DNA from: Yersinia intermedia
Lineage (GTDB): Bacteria; Pseudomonadota; Gammaproteobacteria; Enterobacterales; Enterobacteriaceae
DNA: 64,000 bases
Assembly: GCF_900635455.1 (NCBI RefSeq)
Contig: NZ_LR134116.1
Span: 4,693,283 to 4,757,282 of the forward strand
Direction of reading: 5' to 3'
The translations under genes were made by a program, and so were the position numbers. Positions 44,365 to 59,826 of the stretch are shown here, one piece after another. Within the stretch, counting starts at the first letter, position 1; every line of letters begins with the position of its first letter. Under the pieces are notes generated by a model. It searched no databases. It was not told where the DNA came from and worked only from the letters and a program-made list of their open reading frames with translations.

Positions 44365-45333
44365 ATGAGTTCCCAAACTATCAATACCAAGCGCTGGTTC
44401 AGTAAAGAATGGTTATTAGAACAAAAATCACTGATTGCGCTGCTGGTGCTGATTGCTGTGGTTTCGTCACTAAGCCCGAACTTCTTTACCCTAAATAACA
44501 TGTTTAACATTCTCCAGCAGACTTCCGTCAACGCCATTATGGCGGTGGGGATGACGCTGGTTATCCTGACTTCCGGTATTGATTTGTCTGTCGGGTCATT
44601 ATTGGCACTGACAGGCGCAGTGGCGGCATCTATTGTTGGGTTGGAAGTGAATGCTTTGGTTGCCGTTGCCGCTGCATTGGCACTGGGAGCATTTATTGGT
44701 GCTATAACCGGGGTCATTGTCGCTAAAGGCAAGGTACAAGCGTTTATTGCCACTCTGGTCATGATGTTGCTATTACGTGGCGTTACCATGGTTTACACCA
44801 ATGGTAGCCCGGTAAATACCGGTTTTACTGATGTTGCAGATACTTTTGGCTGGTTCGGTATTGGTCGCCCATTGGGTATACCAACACCAATCTGGTTGAT
44901 GGCTATCGTCTTTGTTGCTGTGTGGTACATGTTGCACCACACTCGCCTGGGCCGCTATATCTACGCATTGGGTGGCAATGAGTCAGCAACACGGCTCTCT
45001 GGTATCAGCGTAGATAAAGTTAAGATTATTGTTTATTCATTATGTGGGTTGTTAGCGACACTGGCTGGGATTATCGAAGTGGCCCGCCTGTCGTCGGCAC
45101 AACCTACAGCCGGTACCGGCTATGAACTGGATGCAATCGCAGCCGTGGTTCTTGGGGGTACCAGTCTTGCGGGGGGTAAAGGGCGGATCGTTGGCACCCT
45201 GATTGGCGCGTTAATCCTCGGCTTTTTAAATAACGGTTTGAATTTATTGGGTGTCTCCTCTTACTACCAAATGATCGTAAAGGCAGTGGTTATCCTGCTG
45301 GCGGTATTGGTAGACAATAAAAGCAGCAAATAA
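44365..45333 (+). CDS. rbsC: RbsC, ribose ABC transporter permease
   Basis: Inner-membrane channel of the ribose importer. 322 residues (E. coli 321) with about eight to ten hydrophobic segments. Conserved features are [17 protein letters not shown] near residue 62 and [16 protein letters not shown] near 262. GAGCAGGAG lies just upstream of the ATG. Confidence 0.97.
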   Translation: MSSQTINTKRWFSKEWLLEQKSLIALLVLIAVVSSLSPNFFTLNNMFNILQQTSVNAIMAVGMTLVILTSGIDLSVGSLLALTGAVAASIVGLEVNALVAVAAALALGAFIGAITGVIVAKGKVQAFIATLVMMLLLRGVTMVYTNGSPVNTGFTDVADTFGWFGIGRPLGIPTPIWLMAIVFVAVWYMLHHTRLGRYIYALGGNESATRLSGISVDKVKIIVYSLCGLLATLAGIIEVARLSSAQPTAGTGYELDAIAAVVLGGTSLAGGKGRIVGTLIGALILGFLNNGLNLLGVSSYYQMIVKAVVILLAVLVDNKSSK

Positions 45334-45359
45334 CCTCCCTACTCACAGGAATTGCGACC

Positions 45360-46247
45360 ATGAAAATGAAGAAACTGGCTACCTTGATCTCTGTTGTTGC
45401 CCTGAGCGCCACCGTAAGTGCTAACGCACTGGCAAAAGACACCATCGCACTGGTAGTTTCCACGTTGAATAATCCGTTCTTTGTTTCAATGAAAGACGGC
45501 GCGCAAAAAGAAGCGGATAAACTCGGCTACAACCTGGTGGTATTGGATTCTCAAAATAACCCAGCGAAAGAACTGGCTAACGTGCAGGATCTGACGGTTC
45601 GCGGTACCAAACTGTTGCTGATTAACCCAACTGATTCTGATGCAGTAGGTAACGCAGTCAAAATGGCGAATAAGGCCAATATCCCCGTTATCACACTCGA
45701 CCGTTTGGCAAACTCTGGCACTGTGGTGAGTCACGTTGCATCCGATAACCGTTTTGGTGGCAAAATGGCCGGTGATTTCATTGCCAAAAAACTGGGTAAT
45801 GATGCCAAAGTGATTCAGTTGGAAGGGATTGCGGGGGCGTCTGCTGCCCGTGAACGTGGTGAAGGCTTCAAACAGTCAATGGATCAACATAAATTCCAAC
45901 TGTTAGCCAGCCAACCCGCTGATTTTGACCGTACTAAAGGTTTGAACGTGATGCAGAACCTGCTGACGGCTCACCCGAATGTTCAGGCTGTATTTGCACA
46001 GAACGACGAAATGGCGCTGGGCGCACTGCGTGCCTTACAAACAGCGGGTAAAACCGATGTGCTAGTGGTTGGTTTTGATGGCACTGACGACGGTCTTAAA
46101 GCCGTTCAAGGTGGCAAACTGGGCGCAACTATCGCTCAACGCCCTGACCAGATTGGTGTTATTGGCGTGCAAACCGCTAATAAAGTATTGAAAGGCGAGA
46201 AAGTGCAGGCCGTTATCCCGGTTGATTTGAAATTAGTGACTAAATAA
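45360..46247 (+). CDS. rbsB: RbsB, periplasmic ribose-binding protein
   Basis: Ribose receptor for transport and for Trg chemotaxis. 295 residues. Signal peptide at 1-25 ending in ALA before KDTIALVVS. Ribose-contacting segments [22 protein letters not shown] and [10 protein letters not shown] are present. 26 bases after rbsC and followed by a hairpin that may protect this part of the mRNA. Confidence 0.97.
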   Translation: MKMKKLATLISVVALSATVSANALAKDTIALVVSTLNNPFFVSMKDGAQKEADKLGYNLVVLDSQNNPAKELANVQDLTVRGTKLLLINPTDSDAVGNAVKMANKANIPVITLDRLANSGTVVSHVASDNRFGGKMAGDFIAKKLGNDAKVIQLEGIAGASAARERGEGFKQSMDQHKFQLLASQPADFDRTKGLNVMQNLLTAHPNVQAVFAQNDEMALGALRALQTAGKTDVLVVGFDGTDDGLKAVQGGKLGATIAQRPDQIGVIGVQTANKVLKGEKVQAVIPVDLKLVTK

Positions 46248-46270
46248 TATCGAAAAGCAGGGCATATAAC

Positions 46271-46313
46271 GCCGCTACCCTAAAACGGAAAACAAAACGT
46301 TACGGGTGGCGGT
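46271..46313 (+). promoter_or_regulatory. Hairpin between rbsB and rbsK
   Basis: gccgctaccc (46271-46280) can pair with gggtggcggt (46304-46313), mostly G-C with two G-U pairs. No T-run follows. Position after the binding-protein gene suggests an mRNA stabiliser or attenuator. Confidence 0.5.
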
Positions 46314-46337
46314 GTCATTCACAAAGGAATAAATACG

Positions 46338-47264
46338 ATGAAAACAGGCAAACTGGTGGTCTTGGGCAGCATCAATGCCGACCATATTCTGAATGTTGAG
46401 CAGTTTCCGCGCCCAGGTGAAACGGTGATCGGGAAGCAGTATAAAGTGGCGTTTGGTGGCAAAGGTGCTAACCAGGCGGTTGCTGCTGGCCGTAGCGGAG
46501 CAAACATCGCGTTTATTGCCTGTGTGGGTGAAGATGATATTGGTGACCGGGTGCGTCAGCAATTAGCCAGCGATAATATTGATACCGCGCCAATCGAGGC
46601 TATAGCAGATACCACAACCGGTGTTGCTTTGATTTTCGTGAATGGTGAAGGCGAAAACGTCATTGGTATCAATGCCGGTGCTAACTCAGCAGTTACACCT
46701 GAATATCTTGGTCGTTACCAGCAGCACGTTATTGATGCAGATGCATTATTGATGCAACTGGAATCACCACTTGAGACAGTTATCGCTGCCGCTAAATTGG
46801 CAAAGCAGCATCAAACGCAGGTCATTCTTAATCCGGCGCCAGCTCGTGAATTACCGGACGAGCTATTAACGCTGGTGGATATGATTACTCCGAATGAAAC
46901 AGAAGCTGAGCGTTTAACGGGGATTCATATTGAGCAGGATGATGACGCAGCGAAAGCAGCTCAAATTCTGCATGATAAAGGCATCGCTACCGTGATTATT
47001 ACCTTAGGTAGCCGTGGTGTATGGCTTAGTGAACAAGGTAAAGGGAAATTGGTTGCCGGGTTCAAGGTTAATGCCGTAGATACTATCGCAGCCGGTGATA
47101 CATTCAATGGCGCATTATTGACTGCGTTATTGGAAGGTCAGGTAATGGACTCCGCAGTACGTTTTGCTCACGCAGCGGCCGCTATCGCGGTAACCCGCCC
47201 CGGTGCGCAGCCCTCCATTCCCTGGCGTACTGAGATCGACAGTTTCCTACAAGGCCGGGTATAA
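46338..47264 (+). CDS. rbsK: RbsK, ribokinase
   Basis: Phosphorylates ribose at O5; PfkB family. 308 residues (E. coli 309). The substrate motif [13 protein letters not shown] lies at about 39-51 and the C-terminal anion-hole and base motif [13 protein letters not shown] at about 250-262. Start [16 protein letters not shown] follows AAAGGAATA. Confidence 0.97.
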   Translation: MKTGKLVVLGSINADHILNVEQFPRPGETVIGKQYKVAFGGKGANQAVAAGRSGANIAFIACVGEDDIGDRVRQQLASDNIDTAPIEAIADTTTGVALIFVNGEGENVIGINAGANSAVTPEYLGRYQQHVIDADALLMQLESPLETVIAAAKLAKQHQTQVILNPAPARELPDELLTLVDMITPNETEAERLTGIHIEQDDDAAKAAQILHDKGIATVIITLGSRGVWLSEQGKGKLVAGFKVNAVDTIAAGDTFNGALLTALLEGQVMDSAVRFAHAAAAIAVTRPGAQPSIPWRTEIDSFLQGRV

Positions 47265-47266
47265 CT

Positions 47267-48268
47267 TTGGCAACGATGAAAGACGTCGCCCGCCTGGCGG
47301 GTGTATCTACGTCAACAGTCTCACATGTTATTAATAAAAATCGCTTTGTCAGTGACCCCATTCGCGACAAAGTACTGGCTGTTATCAAGCAGCTCAACTA
47401 TGCCCCTTCCGCGCTGGCCCGTAGTTTGAAACTCAATCAAACCCGTACCATTGGTATGTTGGTTACCGCCAGTAGCAACCCGTTTTATGCTGAAGTCGTC
47501 CGTGGCGTGGAGCGCAGTTGCTATGAACGTGGTTACAGTTTGATTCTGTGCAACACTGAAGGCGATATCGATCGCATGAGCCGCAGCATTGAAACTCTGA
47601 TGCAAAAGCGCGTCGATGGTCTGCTACTGATGTGCACTGAAAATCACCGCCCTTCTCAAGATATTCTGCGTTGCTACCCGTCATTACCGATAATTATGAT
47701 GGATTGGGCACCCTTTGAGGGGGTCAATGACGTGATTCAGGATAATTCATTATTGGGTGGTGAAATGGCAACCTCATATTTGATTGCCAGAGGTTATACC
47801 CGAATTGCCTGTATTGCGGGCCCACAAGATAAAACCCCAGCCAAAGAACGTTTGGAAGGGTATCGCCAGGCTATGGATCGCGCAGGGTTACCTATTCCAT
47901 CCGGTTATGAAGTTGCCAGTGATTTTGAATTTGGTGGCGGTTTAGTCGCGATGAAACAGTTGCTTGCGCTACCGGAACCGCCAGAGGCGGTGTTTACCAG
48001 TAATGATGCAATGGCTGTTGGGGTTTATCAGGCATTGCATCAAGCGGGGTTATCGATACCACAAGATATGGCGGTTATTGGTTACGATGATATTGAACTC
48101 GCACAATATATGACACCGCCATTGACCACTATCCATCAACCAAAAGATTCCCTTGGTGAACTGGCTATTGATACACTGATTCATCGATTGAATAACCCGG
48201 AAGCGGAACCACAAGTTCTGATTCTCACTCCCGAGCTAATCGAGCGTGGATCGGTGGTCAGTTGTTAA
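47267..48268 (+). CDS. rbsR: RbsR, ribose operon repressor
   Basis: LacI-family repressor of rbsDACBKR; in E. coli it also influences purine genes. 333 residues, starting with a TTG codon two bases after the rbsK stop ([20 protein letters not shown], as in E. coli). The helix-turn-helix is residues 4-23 and the hinge helix contains LARSLK. The effector domain shows the usual [15 protein letters not shown]. The stop codon shares the palindrome TTAA with the hsrA stop. Confidence 0.96.
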   Translation: MATMKDVARLAGVSTSTVSHVINKNRFVSDPIRDKVLAVIKQLNYAPSALARSLKLNQTRTIGMLVTASSNPFYAEVVRGVERSCYERGYSLILCNTEGDIDRMSRSIETLMQKRVDGLLLMCTENHRPSQDILRCYPSLPIIMMDWAPFEGVNDVIQDNSLLGGEMATSYLIARGYTRIACIAGPQDKTPAKERLEGYRQAMDRAGLPIPSGYEVASDFEFGGGLVAMKQLLALPEPPEAVFTSNDAMAVGVYQALHQAGLSIPQDMAVIGYDDIELAQYMTPPLTTIHQPKDSLGELAIDTLIHRLNNPEAEPQVLILTPELIERGSVVSC

Positions 48269-49689
48269 ACTTCACTCTCCGCAGATTGTGTGGCTTTTTT
48301 GCCATTACGGCCTTGAATTAGATTGTCGCCATCAGTTGGTTTCAGTAATAAGAACACCATGGATGAAAGTAATGTCACTACACCCATAGTAATAAAGGTG
48401 TAGTGGAAGTGATCGACATTGTCACCAAACGATAATTCATCATAAAACCGCAATACTACCGCACTAATGGCAACGCCAAAGCTAATGGCCAGTTGTTGGG
48501 TTACCGCCAAAACACTGTTACCTGAGCTGGCATTGTTATTGGTTAAGTCAGCCAGTGTGATGGTATTCATCGCAGTGAACTGTGTCGACATTGCCATCCC
48601 CAAGACAAATAGCGGCAATATCATCATCCACGGCGACATGCCCGGTGATTGCAACGCAAACAGCGCAATCAGTACCCCGATAATAACCGTAATACCTACC
48701 AATACGGTCCTATAACCCAGTGAACGTAATACTTGAGTAACGGCAGATTTTGCCATCATCGAACCAATGGCTGTTGGGGCCATCATACAACCGGCAATAA
48801 TGGCTGAATATCCGAACCCGACTTGTAACATCAGTGGCATCAGAAAAGGCACACACCCGGTACCTAAACGGGAGGCCACGTTACCGGCAATCCCGACCGA
48901 GAATGTTCGGGTCTTAAATAGCGGCAAACCAATCAATGGATTTGGATGACCTTTGGCGTGGAATATATAGAAGAGCAACATCAATAAACCACTCAGTAAC
49001 ACCGTGACTGGCAGATAGCTGGCGATATCCGGTCGGCCCATTATCTCCAGACTTACGGATATCAGGACCAAACTGCTACCAAATAGCAGGAAACCGATAA
49101 TATCAAAAGCACGTTTAGGCATGGTGAAGTCCGGCATATATTTACGGGCATAAAAGATGCCCAGTAAGCCGATAGGAATATTAAGGATAAAGATCCAATG
49201 CCAAGTGGTATAGGTCACCAGTAATCCACCTAATAGTGGCCCCATCACCGGGCCGACTAACCCTGGGATAGTGACAAAATTCAGAACAGGCAATAATTCA
49301 CTGCGTGGGTAAGCCCTGATCAGCGCAAGCCTGGCCACCGGCATCATCATTGCCCCACCTATCCCTTGAATAACACGGGAGGCCACCAGAAAAGCCAATG
49401 AATCGGAAAGTGCGCACAGTAATGACCCTAGCGTAAATAGAGATACAGCCAGAATGAAGACCCGCCGGGTACCAAAACGGTCCGCCAGCCAACCACTCAC
49501 GGGAATCAACATAGCGACAGTCAGGGTATAGCTGATAATGGCTGACTGCATGGTCAGTGGTGAGCGGTTAAGGCTTTCAGCAATTGATGGAAGTGCCGTA
49601 TTTAGTATGGTGGCATCCAAAGCCTGCATAAAGAAGGCCATGGCAGCTAGCCAAGGAAGGCCCGCCATACTGCGTGCAGATTTTATCAT
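48265..49689 (-). CDS. hsrA: HsrA, MFS (DHA2-type) multidrug efflux-like transporter
   Basis: Inner-membrane drug:proton antiporter-type protein; its physiological substrate is uncertain. 474 residues (E. coli 475) with about 14 hydrophobic segments. Family motifs: [13 protein letters not shown] near residue 24 and [13 protein letters not shown] near 66, plus [13 protein letters not shown]. It is co-oriented with yieP and converges with rbsR. Confidence 0.93.
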   Translation of the reverse strand: MIKSARSMAGLPWLAAMAFFMQALDATILNTALPSIAESLNRSPLTMQSAIISYTLTVAMLIPVSGWLADRFGTRRVFILAVSLFTLGSLLCALSDSLAFLVASRVIQGIGGAMMMPVARLALIRAYPRSELLPVLNFVTIPGLVGPVMGPLLGGLLVTYTTWHWIFILNIPIGLLGIFYARKYMPDFTMPKRAFDIIGFLLFGSSLVLISVSLEIMGRPDIASYLPVTVLLSGLLMLLFYIFHAKGHPNPLIGLPLFKTRTFSVGIAGNVASRLGTGCVPFLMPLMLQVGFGYSAIIAGCMMAPTAIGSMMAKSAVTQVLRSLGYRTVLVGITVIIGVLIALFALQSPGMSPWMMILPLFVLGMAMSTQFTAMNTITLADLTNNNASSGNSVLAVTQQLAISFGVAISAVVLRFYDELSFGDNVDHFHYTFITMGVVTLLSSMVFLLLKPTDGDNLIQGRNGKKATQSAESEV

Positions 49690-49754
49690 TGTCCGTCCTG
49701 ATTATTGGGGTAAGCGTGAGCACCCTCTTTATATAGAGATAGAACAGCTAGCCG

Positions 49755-50444
49755 CTAATTTTTATCTGTTAATAACACCTGACATGCCAGCAACGCTCCC
49801 TGACTGTCACCAGCCAGAATAGTATCAACAATATCCTGATGGTATTGCAGCTTAATCACTTCATCGCCGGTAATGGCACGGAAGTAGCTGTGATAAACCG
49901 AACTGAACAAATTGGCGAAAGAGGTCAAAAACGGGTTACCACTGGCTTCATATATTAACTGATGAAATTGAGCATCCACTTGAATCCATTTTTCACGATT
50001 AAAGTGGGTATCTAACGCCCGCATCTCTGCAATCAGTGATGCTAACAATGCTCGCTGTTGTTCATTGGCATTAATGGCTGCCAATGAACAGGCTTGAGGT
50101 TCAAGTGAAGTTCTTAATATAAGGAAGTGTTGCATCACTTGATCGAAGTTCTCTCTGTTCAGCCACCAAGTGAGTAACTCCTGATCGAGGTAGTTCCAAT
50201 TTGTTTGTGGCATCACTCGAGTACCAATTCGTGGGCGCGGTAATAGCATCCCTTTGGCTGCCAGTATCTTTACAGCTTCCCGAACCGCAGTACGGCTGAC
50301 ACCAAATTGCTCACCCAACTCTATCTCACCAGGCAGTATGCTACCGGCTTCATATTCTCCGGCGAGAATTCGCTGACCAATTTTCTCAGCCAGCAGATAA
50401 GAGAGATTTCGCTGGGCGGCCTGTTGTTGGGTATTTAGTTGCAT
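49755..50444 (-). CDS. yieP: YieP, GntR/FadR-family transcriptional regulator
   Basis: 229 residues (E. coli 230). The N-terminal winged helix-turn-helix reads LGEQFGVSRTAVREAVKIL (about 48-66), followed by RPRIGTRV; the C-terminal helical FCD-type ligand domain includes LRTSLEPQAC. Probably regulates the adjoining hsrA and other genes; its effector is not known. Confidence 0.93.
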   Translation of the reverse strand: MQLNTQQQAAQRNLSYLLAEKIGQRILAGEYEAGSILPGEIELGEQFGVSRTAVREAVKILAAKGMLLPRPRIGTRVMPQTNWNYLDQELLTWWLNRENFDQVMQHFLILRTSLEPQACSLAAINANEQQRALLASLIAEMRALDTHFNREKWIQVDAQFHQLIYEASGNPFLTSFANLFSSVYHSYFRAITGDEVIKLQYHQDIVDTILAGDSQGALLACQVLLTDKN

Positions 50445-50996
50445 GGTGATTTGTCCTATCTGTCTTCTTATATATCTATTTTACTCTACTGTTTAACACT
50501 GGTAGTGAATGTTTAGCTTAATAATTGTTTAAATATTGGTCTTTTAGCCCGTTTTTGCTGAAATAAAACGCGGTTGAAAAGTTTTTTCAAATTAGGGGTT
50601 GCAGGCTGTCAGGAACTCCCTATAATGCGCCTCCACTGACCGGGAACAACGAAACATACTTCGCCGGGTCAGGAAGCGAAAAGAATGACTTTGACTTCGA
50701 AAGAAACGAAAGAAACTCTTGACTCTTCAGCGGGAAAGCGTATTATCTGCCTCCCGCGTTACCGTAAGATTCGCCGAAAGGCAAACGGGTAACGAACGCT
50801 CTTTAACAATTTATCAGACAATCTGTGTGGGCACTCGCAAGACGATATCGAAGCCTGTTTCGGCAGGCAGATGAAATATCAAAGTCTTGAAGAGTGACCA
50901 AAGCAGTACACATTTGAACTTCGGTTCGAATGCATATTTGCAGAAAGTAATCTTTGAGCATCGCTATGTTAACTCATAGCAAATCAAACAAATCTT
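50445..50996 (+). promoter_or_regulatory. rRNA operon promoter and leader region
   Basis: P1: -35 ttgcag (50599-50604), 16-base spacing, -10 tataat (50621-50626), followed by the GC-rich discriminator gcgcctcc. P2: -35 ttgact (50720-50725), 16-base spacing, -10 tattat (50742-50747). Antitermination boxA cgctctttaacaa is at 50797-50809. The A+T-rich tract before P1 (about 50520-50595) is suited to Fis and UP-element contacts. Confidence 0.9.
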
Positions 50997-52539
<1,543 letters not shown>

Positions 52540-52738
52540 CCTAACGATACGCATTGCGTAGTGTCCACAACAGATTGTCTGATGAATGTAAATGAGCAAG
52601 AGCACCTGTTGATGAGGGTGATGATTGTGTAATAAGACCTCGGCATCGAGTTTTTACTGCATCAGTCGTTCGAATGTGTCACCACATTCTCACCTTTACA
52701 CAAAAATACTGAATCCATGATTCAGTAGAAATTTTTGT

Positions 52739-52814
52739 GTCCCCATCGTCTAGAGGCCTAGGACACTGCCCTTTCACGGCTGTAACAGGGGTTCGAATCC
52801 CCTTGGGGACGCCA
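52739..52814 (+). tRNA. tRNA-Glu (anticodon TTC)
   Basis: 76 bases from gtccccatcgtctagaggcc to cttggggacgcca. Acceptor stem gtcccca/tggggac, anticodon loop ctttcac with TTC, T-loop gttcgaatc, CCA encoded. Sits in the 16S-23S spacer as in E. coli rrnB, C, E and G. Confidence 0.98.
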
Positions 52815-53176
52815 CTCCGATAATGTGTGAAAGACATTATCAACTGAATATCTTAAAGATGACTTTAACGAGTCGTGTTTAAGATATTGCTCTTTAACAA
52901 TCTGGAACAAGCTGAAAATTGAAACAATACAGCTGAAACTTATCTCTCCGTAGAATGACTGAGATAAGGATTAACCTGTATTAGAGTCTCTCAAATAATC
53001 GCAATGCCAATGTGTTTATCATTGTTGCAGTGTGAGCGAGAAGACACTCAGCCAGGCGTACAGCGCACAGCAACCGGAGTGAACTCAACGTTCATGAAGA
53101 TTGCGCGCACTGCACAACACAGCAGAGTGTGTTCACAGCCACACCAATAACGAAAAAACATCTTTGGGTTGTGAGG
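52815..53176 (+). promoter_or_regulatory. 16S-23S spacer, tRNA-Glu to 23S part
   Basis: Contains the spacer boxA tgctctttaacaa at 52888-52900 and the 5' strand of the 23S processing stem close to 53177. No second tRNA is present. Confidence 0.8.
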
Positions 53177-56081
<2,905 letters not shown>

Positions 56082-56195
56082 ACAACACCAAAGGTGTTTT
56101 GTGTTTGAGAGAGAATGATATTTTCAGCGAATGTTCCGAGATTGGGCTGGCTGGCTGTGTGAAGAATTGCATAGCGGGTTAGTTTAGACAGAATT

Positions 56196-56315
56196 TGCCT
56201 GGCGGCCTTAGCGCGGTGGTCCCACCTGATCCCATGCCGAACTCAGAAGTGAAACGCCGTAGCGCCGATGGTAGTGTGGGGTCTCCCCATGCGAGAGTAG
56301 GACACTGCCAGGCAT
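56196..56315 (+). rRNA. 5S ribosomal RNA
   Basis: 120 bases from tgcctggcggccttagcgcg to gacactgccaggcat; very close to E. coli 5S. No tRNA gene follows. Confidence 0.98.
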
Positions 56316-56329
56316 CAAATAAAGCCGAG

Positions 56330-56356
56330 ACCCCATGCCAAAAGCGTGGGGTTTTT
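56330..56356 (+). terminator. rRNA operon terminator
   Basis: accccatgc/gcgtggggt stem, 5-base loop, five T residues, 15 bases after 5S. Confidence 0.93.
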
Positions 56357-56489
56357 GCTATGGGTTGAATATGGCAAGATGTGTAAATATTGAGCGTGAG
56401 TGGTCACGGCCAGGAAGTATACTCAGCAGCGTTAAATATTGCAGGGGCCGGTGAGTGAAACCCGGCAGTCAGAGAGATGAATAAAACAG

Positions 56490-56516
56490 AAGGCTACCCT
56501 GATGGGTAGCCTTTTT
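56490..56516. terminator. Bidirectional terminator between rrn and mobB
   Basis: aaggctaccc/gggtagcctt stem with a 4-base loop; T-run on the plus strand (ttttt) and a broken one on the minus strand (ttctgtttt). It separates the rRNA operon from the convergent mobAB transcript. Confidence 0.85.
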
Positions 56517-56520
56517 GTAT

Positions 56521-57048
56521 TTATAGTTCTGGTTGACCCGTTTTGAGCCATCTACAAATAAACTCAACGATCTGATTTGGTTGATTAATGTCTAATTGCG
56601 CTATTACAGTATCCATCGGCTCGTCACTTGCCAAAGCGATAACGTATTCATCGATCAAATCAGCGAAAGGCTTACCTACCGCCGCCCTATAAAGAGCAAT
56701 TTTGCTGATTTTTTCATGCTTAAAACCCTCAACTAAAATCAAATCGATAGTTGATGTATCTAATCGGCTAGCCAGATAATGAAGATCCAACGGTGGTTGC
56801 TCAGGTGTTTCCGTCATTAATGCCCAGCGGCAATCACTAGCAACCAATGTTTGATGGGCTCCAGCTTTACGCAATTCATAGCTGTCTTTGCCCGGCGTAT
56901 CAATTTCCATATTGTGATGAGTATGTTTGATTAAACCGACTCGGATTTGGCGCTGTTGGAGTAAGGGGATCAGGTGTTTTAGTAAGGTTGTTTTTCCTGT
57001 ACCACTGTATGCGGCTATACCGAGTAATGGGGGGATATTTCGATTCAT
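56521..57048 (-). CDS. mobB: MobB, molybdopterin-guanine dinucleotide biosynthesis adapter
   Basis: GTP-binding accessory protein that enhances MobA-dependent synthesis of the bis-MGD cofactor. 175 residues as in E. coli. The P-loop YSGTGKTT is at 14-21. Its ATG overlaps the mobA stop (ATGA), so translation is coupled. Confidence 0.94.
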   Translation of the reverse strand: MNRNIPPLLGIAAYSGTGKTTLLKHLIPLLQQRQIRVGLIKHTHHNMEIDTPGKDSYELRKAGAHQTLVASDCRWALMTETPEQPPLDLHYLASRLDTSTIDLILVEGFKHEKISKIALYRAAVGKPFADLIDEYVIALASDEPMDTVIAQLDINQPNQIVEFICRWLKTGQPEL

Positions 57049-57644
57049 AATGGGCCTCTTTTACCTTGTTCCCATAACTCGCAATCTGCAGGAGTATTTA
57101 GGTTGCTGAATTGATGGGGTTGCCCATTGAATACCACTCTTTTTGCATTGATACTCGCCATAAATATCATTAACTTACGCTCCCCTTTTGCCAGATATGC
57201 TTCTAGGGTCGGTTTAAGACTAACATGCATTAAAGCTAATGTTGGATGCTCACGCTCACTATCACTGACATAAGCTGCAAGAACCTGCCCTTTTGATTGC
57301 CAGAGCTGGGAAACCAGATTAAGTGGCAGCATAGGAACGTCGCAGGGTGCAAATACAACCCATTCGGTAGCTGAATGACTTAGCCCTGCATGCATGCCAG
57401 CCAGTGGGCCTACAAAGCCGGTAATGATATCGTTGATAACGGGAATGCCACTTTCTTGGTAGAAAGCTTGGTTGCGATTAGCATTAATCAATAAATCCTC
57501 AACCTGGGGCCTTAATCTGTCAATCACATGTTGGTACAGTGGCTTTCCATTAAGGGAAATTAATCCTTTATCGTTTCCGCCCATTCTGGACGAACGGCCT
57601 CCTGCAAGAATAACGCCTGTAATATTAGGCCGCATTTCTATCAC
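57045..57644 (-). CDS. mobA: MobA, molybdenum cofactor guanylyltransferase
   Basis: Transfers GMP from GTP to molybdopterin to form MGD. 199 residues (E. coli 194). Nucleotidyltransferase signature ILAGGRSSRMGGNDKGL at about 12-28. The FAPCDVPMLPL segment holds the metal-binding aspartate. First gene of mobAB. Confidence 0.95.
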   Translation of the reverse strand: MIEMRPNITGVILAGGRSSRMGGNDKGLISLNGKPLYQHVIDRLRPQVEDLLINANRNQAFYQESGIPVINDIITGFVGPLAGMHAGLSHSATEWVVFAPCDVPMLPLNLVSQLWQSKGQVLAAYVSDSEREHPTLALMHVSLKPTLEAYLAKGERKLMIFMASINAKRVVFNGQPHQFSNLNTPADCELWEQGKRGPL

Positions 57645-57788
57645 TCCACTGTATTAAACTGACTCTGGGATTGTATCTTCAAATAGGTGAACAGGTCAGG
57701 ATTTACTTTTATTGACAATAGGCTCTCTTTCCCTATGTGAATATCCCTGCTACTTTGTCAGCATATTTTTGAATAGGATAACTTCGCT

Positions 57789-58058
57789 ATGAAATGTCAT
57801 CGTGTTAATGAACTGATTGAGCTTTTACACCCAGCCTGGCAGCAAGAACCTGATTTAAATCTGGTGCAGTTTTTACAAAAATTGTCCGAGGAAGCCGGTT
57901 TTACAGGTAATTTTGCAGATTTGACTGACGATGTTCTTATTTATCATCTGAAAATGCGCGGTTCGGCATCAACGGAAGTGATTCCAGGTCTGAAAAAGGA
58001 TTATGAAGAGGATTTTAAAACAGCACTATTGCGAGCCCGTGGCATCATTAAAGATTAG
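57789..58058 (+). CDS. yihD: YihD, conserved small protein
   Basis: 89 residues, the same as E. coli YihD, with [16 protein letters not shown] and [15 protein letters not shown] highly conserved (DUF1040 family). Cytoplasmic, function unknown. AATAGGATAA lies upstream of the ATG. It precedes srkA as in E. coli. Confidence 0.95.
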   Translation: MKCHRVNELIELLHPAWQQEPDLNLVQFLQKLSEEAGFTGNFADLTDDVLIYHLKMRGSASTEVIPGLKKDYEEDFKTALLRARGIIKD

Positions 58059-58148
58059 TCACACTCCTGTCTGCGTAGGTGGGGGCTTTAATGATACTAT
58101 TTCTTATTCTCAGCGCGCCGCTGCCACTAATACAGACTGAATGTTGTT

Positions 58149-59135
58149 ATGAACAACTCTGCTTTTAATTTTCAGACTTTGTCTCCAGACCTGATTATGG
58201 ACGCCCTTGAGGCTGTCGGGTTGCGGGTGGATTCAGGGTTAACTGCGCTTAATAGTTATGAGAACCGCGTCTACCAGTTTATGGATGAAGATCGTAAACG
58301 GTATGTGGTGAAATTTTATCGTCCCGAGCGTTGGAGCCGTGAGCAAATTACTGAGGAACACCGTTTTTCGCTTGATTTGGCAGAATCGGAGATCCCGGTT
58401 ATCGCCCCATTGCAGTTAAACGGCGAAACTTTGCATACTTATGGTGGTTTTTTCTTTGCTGTGTTCCCAAGTGTCGGTGGGCGGCAGTATGAAATAGACA
58501 ACCTTGACCAACTGGAATGGGTTGGGCGTTTTCTCGGCAGAATTCATCAGGTGGGTAGCGATGGGCTTTTTGTTGCTAGACCAACGATGGGTATTGAAGA
58601 GTATCTCACCGAGCCGCGTCAGTTACTGGCCAGCACTGTGTTAGTGCCAGCCAAACAGAAAGACAAGTTTCTGGCTGCAACCGACTTGTTGATCGCCACT
58701 ATTAAGCAATACTGGCATACCGATTGGCAGCCATTACGACTACACGGTGATTGCCATCCTGGAAATATTTTGTGGCGTGATGGGCCAATGTTTGTCGATT
58801 TGGATGATGCCAGAAATGGTCCGGCGGTTCAGGACTTGTGGATGTTATTACACGGCGAGCGCAGAGAGCAATTAATCCAGTTGGATATACTGCTGGAAGC
58901 TTATGGTGAGTTTGCTGATTTTGATCAGCGTGAACTCGCATTAATTGAACCTTTACGCGCGATGCGGATGGTTTATTACCTTGCATGGGTAGCCAGGCGT
59001 TGGCAGGACCCTGCATTTCCGAAAAGTTTTCCGTGGATGGCGGAGTCTGATTTTTGGTTACAGCAGACTGCATCATTTACAGAGCAGGTTAAGCTGTTGC
59101 AGGTACCCCCTTTGCAGCTGATGCCAATGTACTAA
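58149..59135 (+). CDS. srkA: SrkA, stress response kinase A
   Basis: Ser/Thr protein kinase of the choline-kinase-like fold (formerly YihE or RdoA) that protects cells from stress-induced death. 328 residues, as in E. coli. The catalytic HGD is at 199-201 (LHGDCHPGNILW) and the metal-binding FVDLDDARNGP follows. Upstream of dsbA with a 27-base spacer; in E. coli the two are co-transcribed and Cpx-regulated. Confidence 0.96.
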   Translation: MNNSAFNFQTLSPDLIMDALEAVGLRVDSGLTALNSYENRVYQFMDEDRKRYVVKFYRPERWSREQITEEHRFSLDLAESEIPVIAPLQLNGETLHTYGGFFFAVFPSVGGRQYEIDNLDQLEWVGRFLGRIHQVGSDGLFVARPTMGIEEYLTEPRQLLASTVLVPAKQKDKFLAATDLLIATIKQYWHTDWQPLRLHGDCHPGNILWRDGPMFVDLDDARNGPAVQDLWMLLHGERREQLIQLDILLEAYGEFADFDQRELALIEPLRAMRMVYYLAWVARRWQDPAFPKSFPWMAESDFWLQQTASFTEQVKLLQVPPLQLMPMY

Positions 59136-59162
59136 AGCTAAGATAATGGAGATTGTTATAGT

Positions 59163-59786
59163 ATGAAAAAAGTATGGTTAGCTCTCGTTGGCATGGTGAT
59201 GGCATTCAGTGCATCTGCCGCACAGTTTACGGATGGAACCCAGTACCAGACGTTAAATAGACCAGTAACGGGTGAGCCTCAGGTCTTAGAGTTTTTCTCT
59301 TTCTATTGCCCGCACTGCTATCAGTTTGAAGAGGTTTACCATGTTCCTCAGGCAGTAAAAAAAGCCTTGCCAGAAGGGACTAAAATGACCCGTTACCATG
59401 TTGATTTCCTTGGGCCATTAGGTAAGCAACTAACTCAGGCATGGGCTGTTGCCATGGCATTGGGTGTTGAAGAAAAAATAACACCACTGATGTTTGAAGG
59501 TGTACAGAAAACACAAACTGTTCAAACTCCTGATGATATCCGTAATGTCTTCATTAAAGCGGGTGTGAGTGGCGAAGATTATGACGCAGCATTAAACAGC
59601 TTTGTCGTTAAATCACTGGTTGCTCAACAACAAAAAGCGGCTGAAGATTTACAATTACGTGGTGTGCCAGCGATGTTTGTTAATGGCAAATATATGATTA
59701 AGAACGATGGCATGGATACCAGTTCAATGGATATCTATGTTAAACAGTATGCGGATGTCGTTAAGTTCCTACTGACCCAAAAGTAA
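59163..59786 (+). CDS. dsbA: DsbA, periplasmic thiol:disulfide oxidoreductase
   Basis: Introduces disulfide bonds into secreted proteins; reoxidised by DsbB. 207 residues. Signal peptide 1-19 (SASA before AQFTDG). Active site CPHC at 49-52 and the cis-proline loop GVPAMF near 168-173. Essential for many secreted virulence factors in related species. Followed by a terminator. Confidence 0.98.
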   Translation: MKKVWLALVGMVMAFSASAAQFTDGTQYQTLNRPVTGEPQVLEFFSFYCPHCYQFEEVYHVPQAVKKALPEGTKMTRYHVDFLGPLGKQLTQAWAVAMALGVEEKITPLMFEGVQKTQTVQTPDDIRNVFIKAGVSGEDYDAALNSFVVKSLVAQQQKAAEDLQLRGVPAMFVNGKYMIKNDGMDTSSMDIYVKQYADVVKFLLTQK

Positions 59787-59797
59787 TTTTGTAAAAG

Positions 59798-59826
59798 GAG
59801 GAGCTGGTTTTTGTCAGCTCCTCTTT
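59798..59826 (+). terminator. Terminator of dsbA
   Basis: Perfect 9-base stem gaggagctg/cagctcctc, 8-base loop, then tttc; 12 bases after the dsbA stop. Confidence 0.8.
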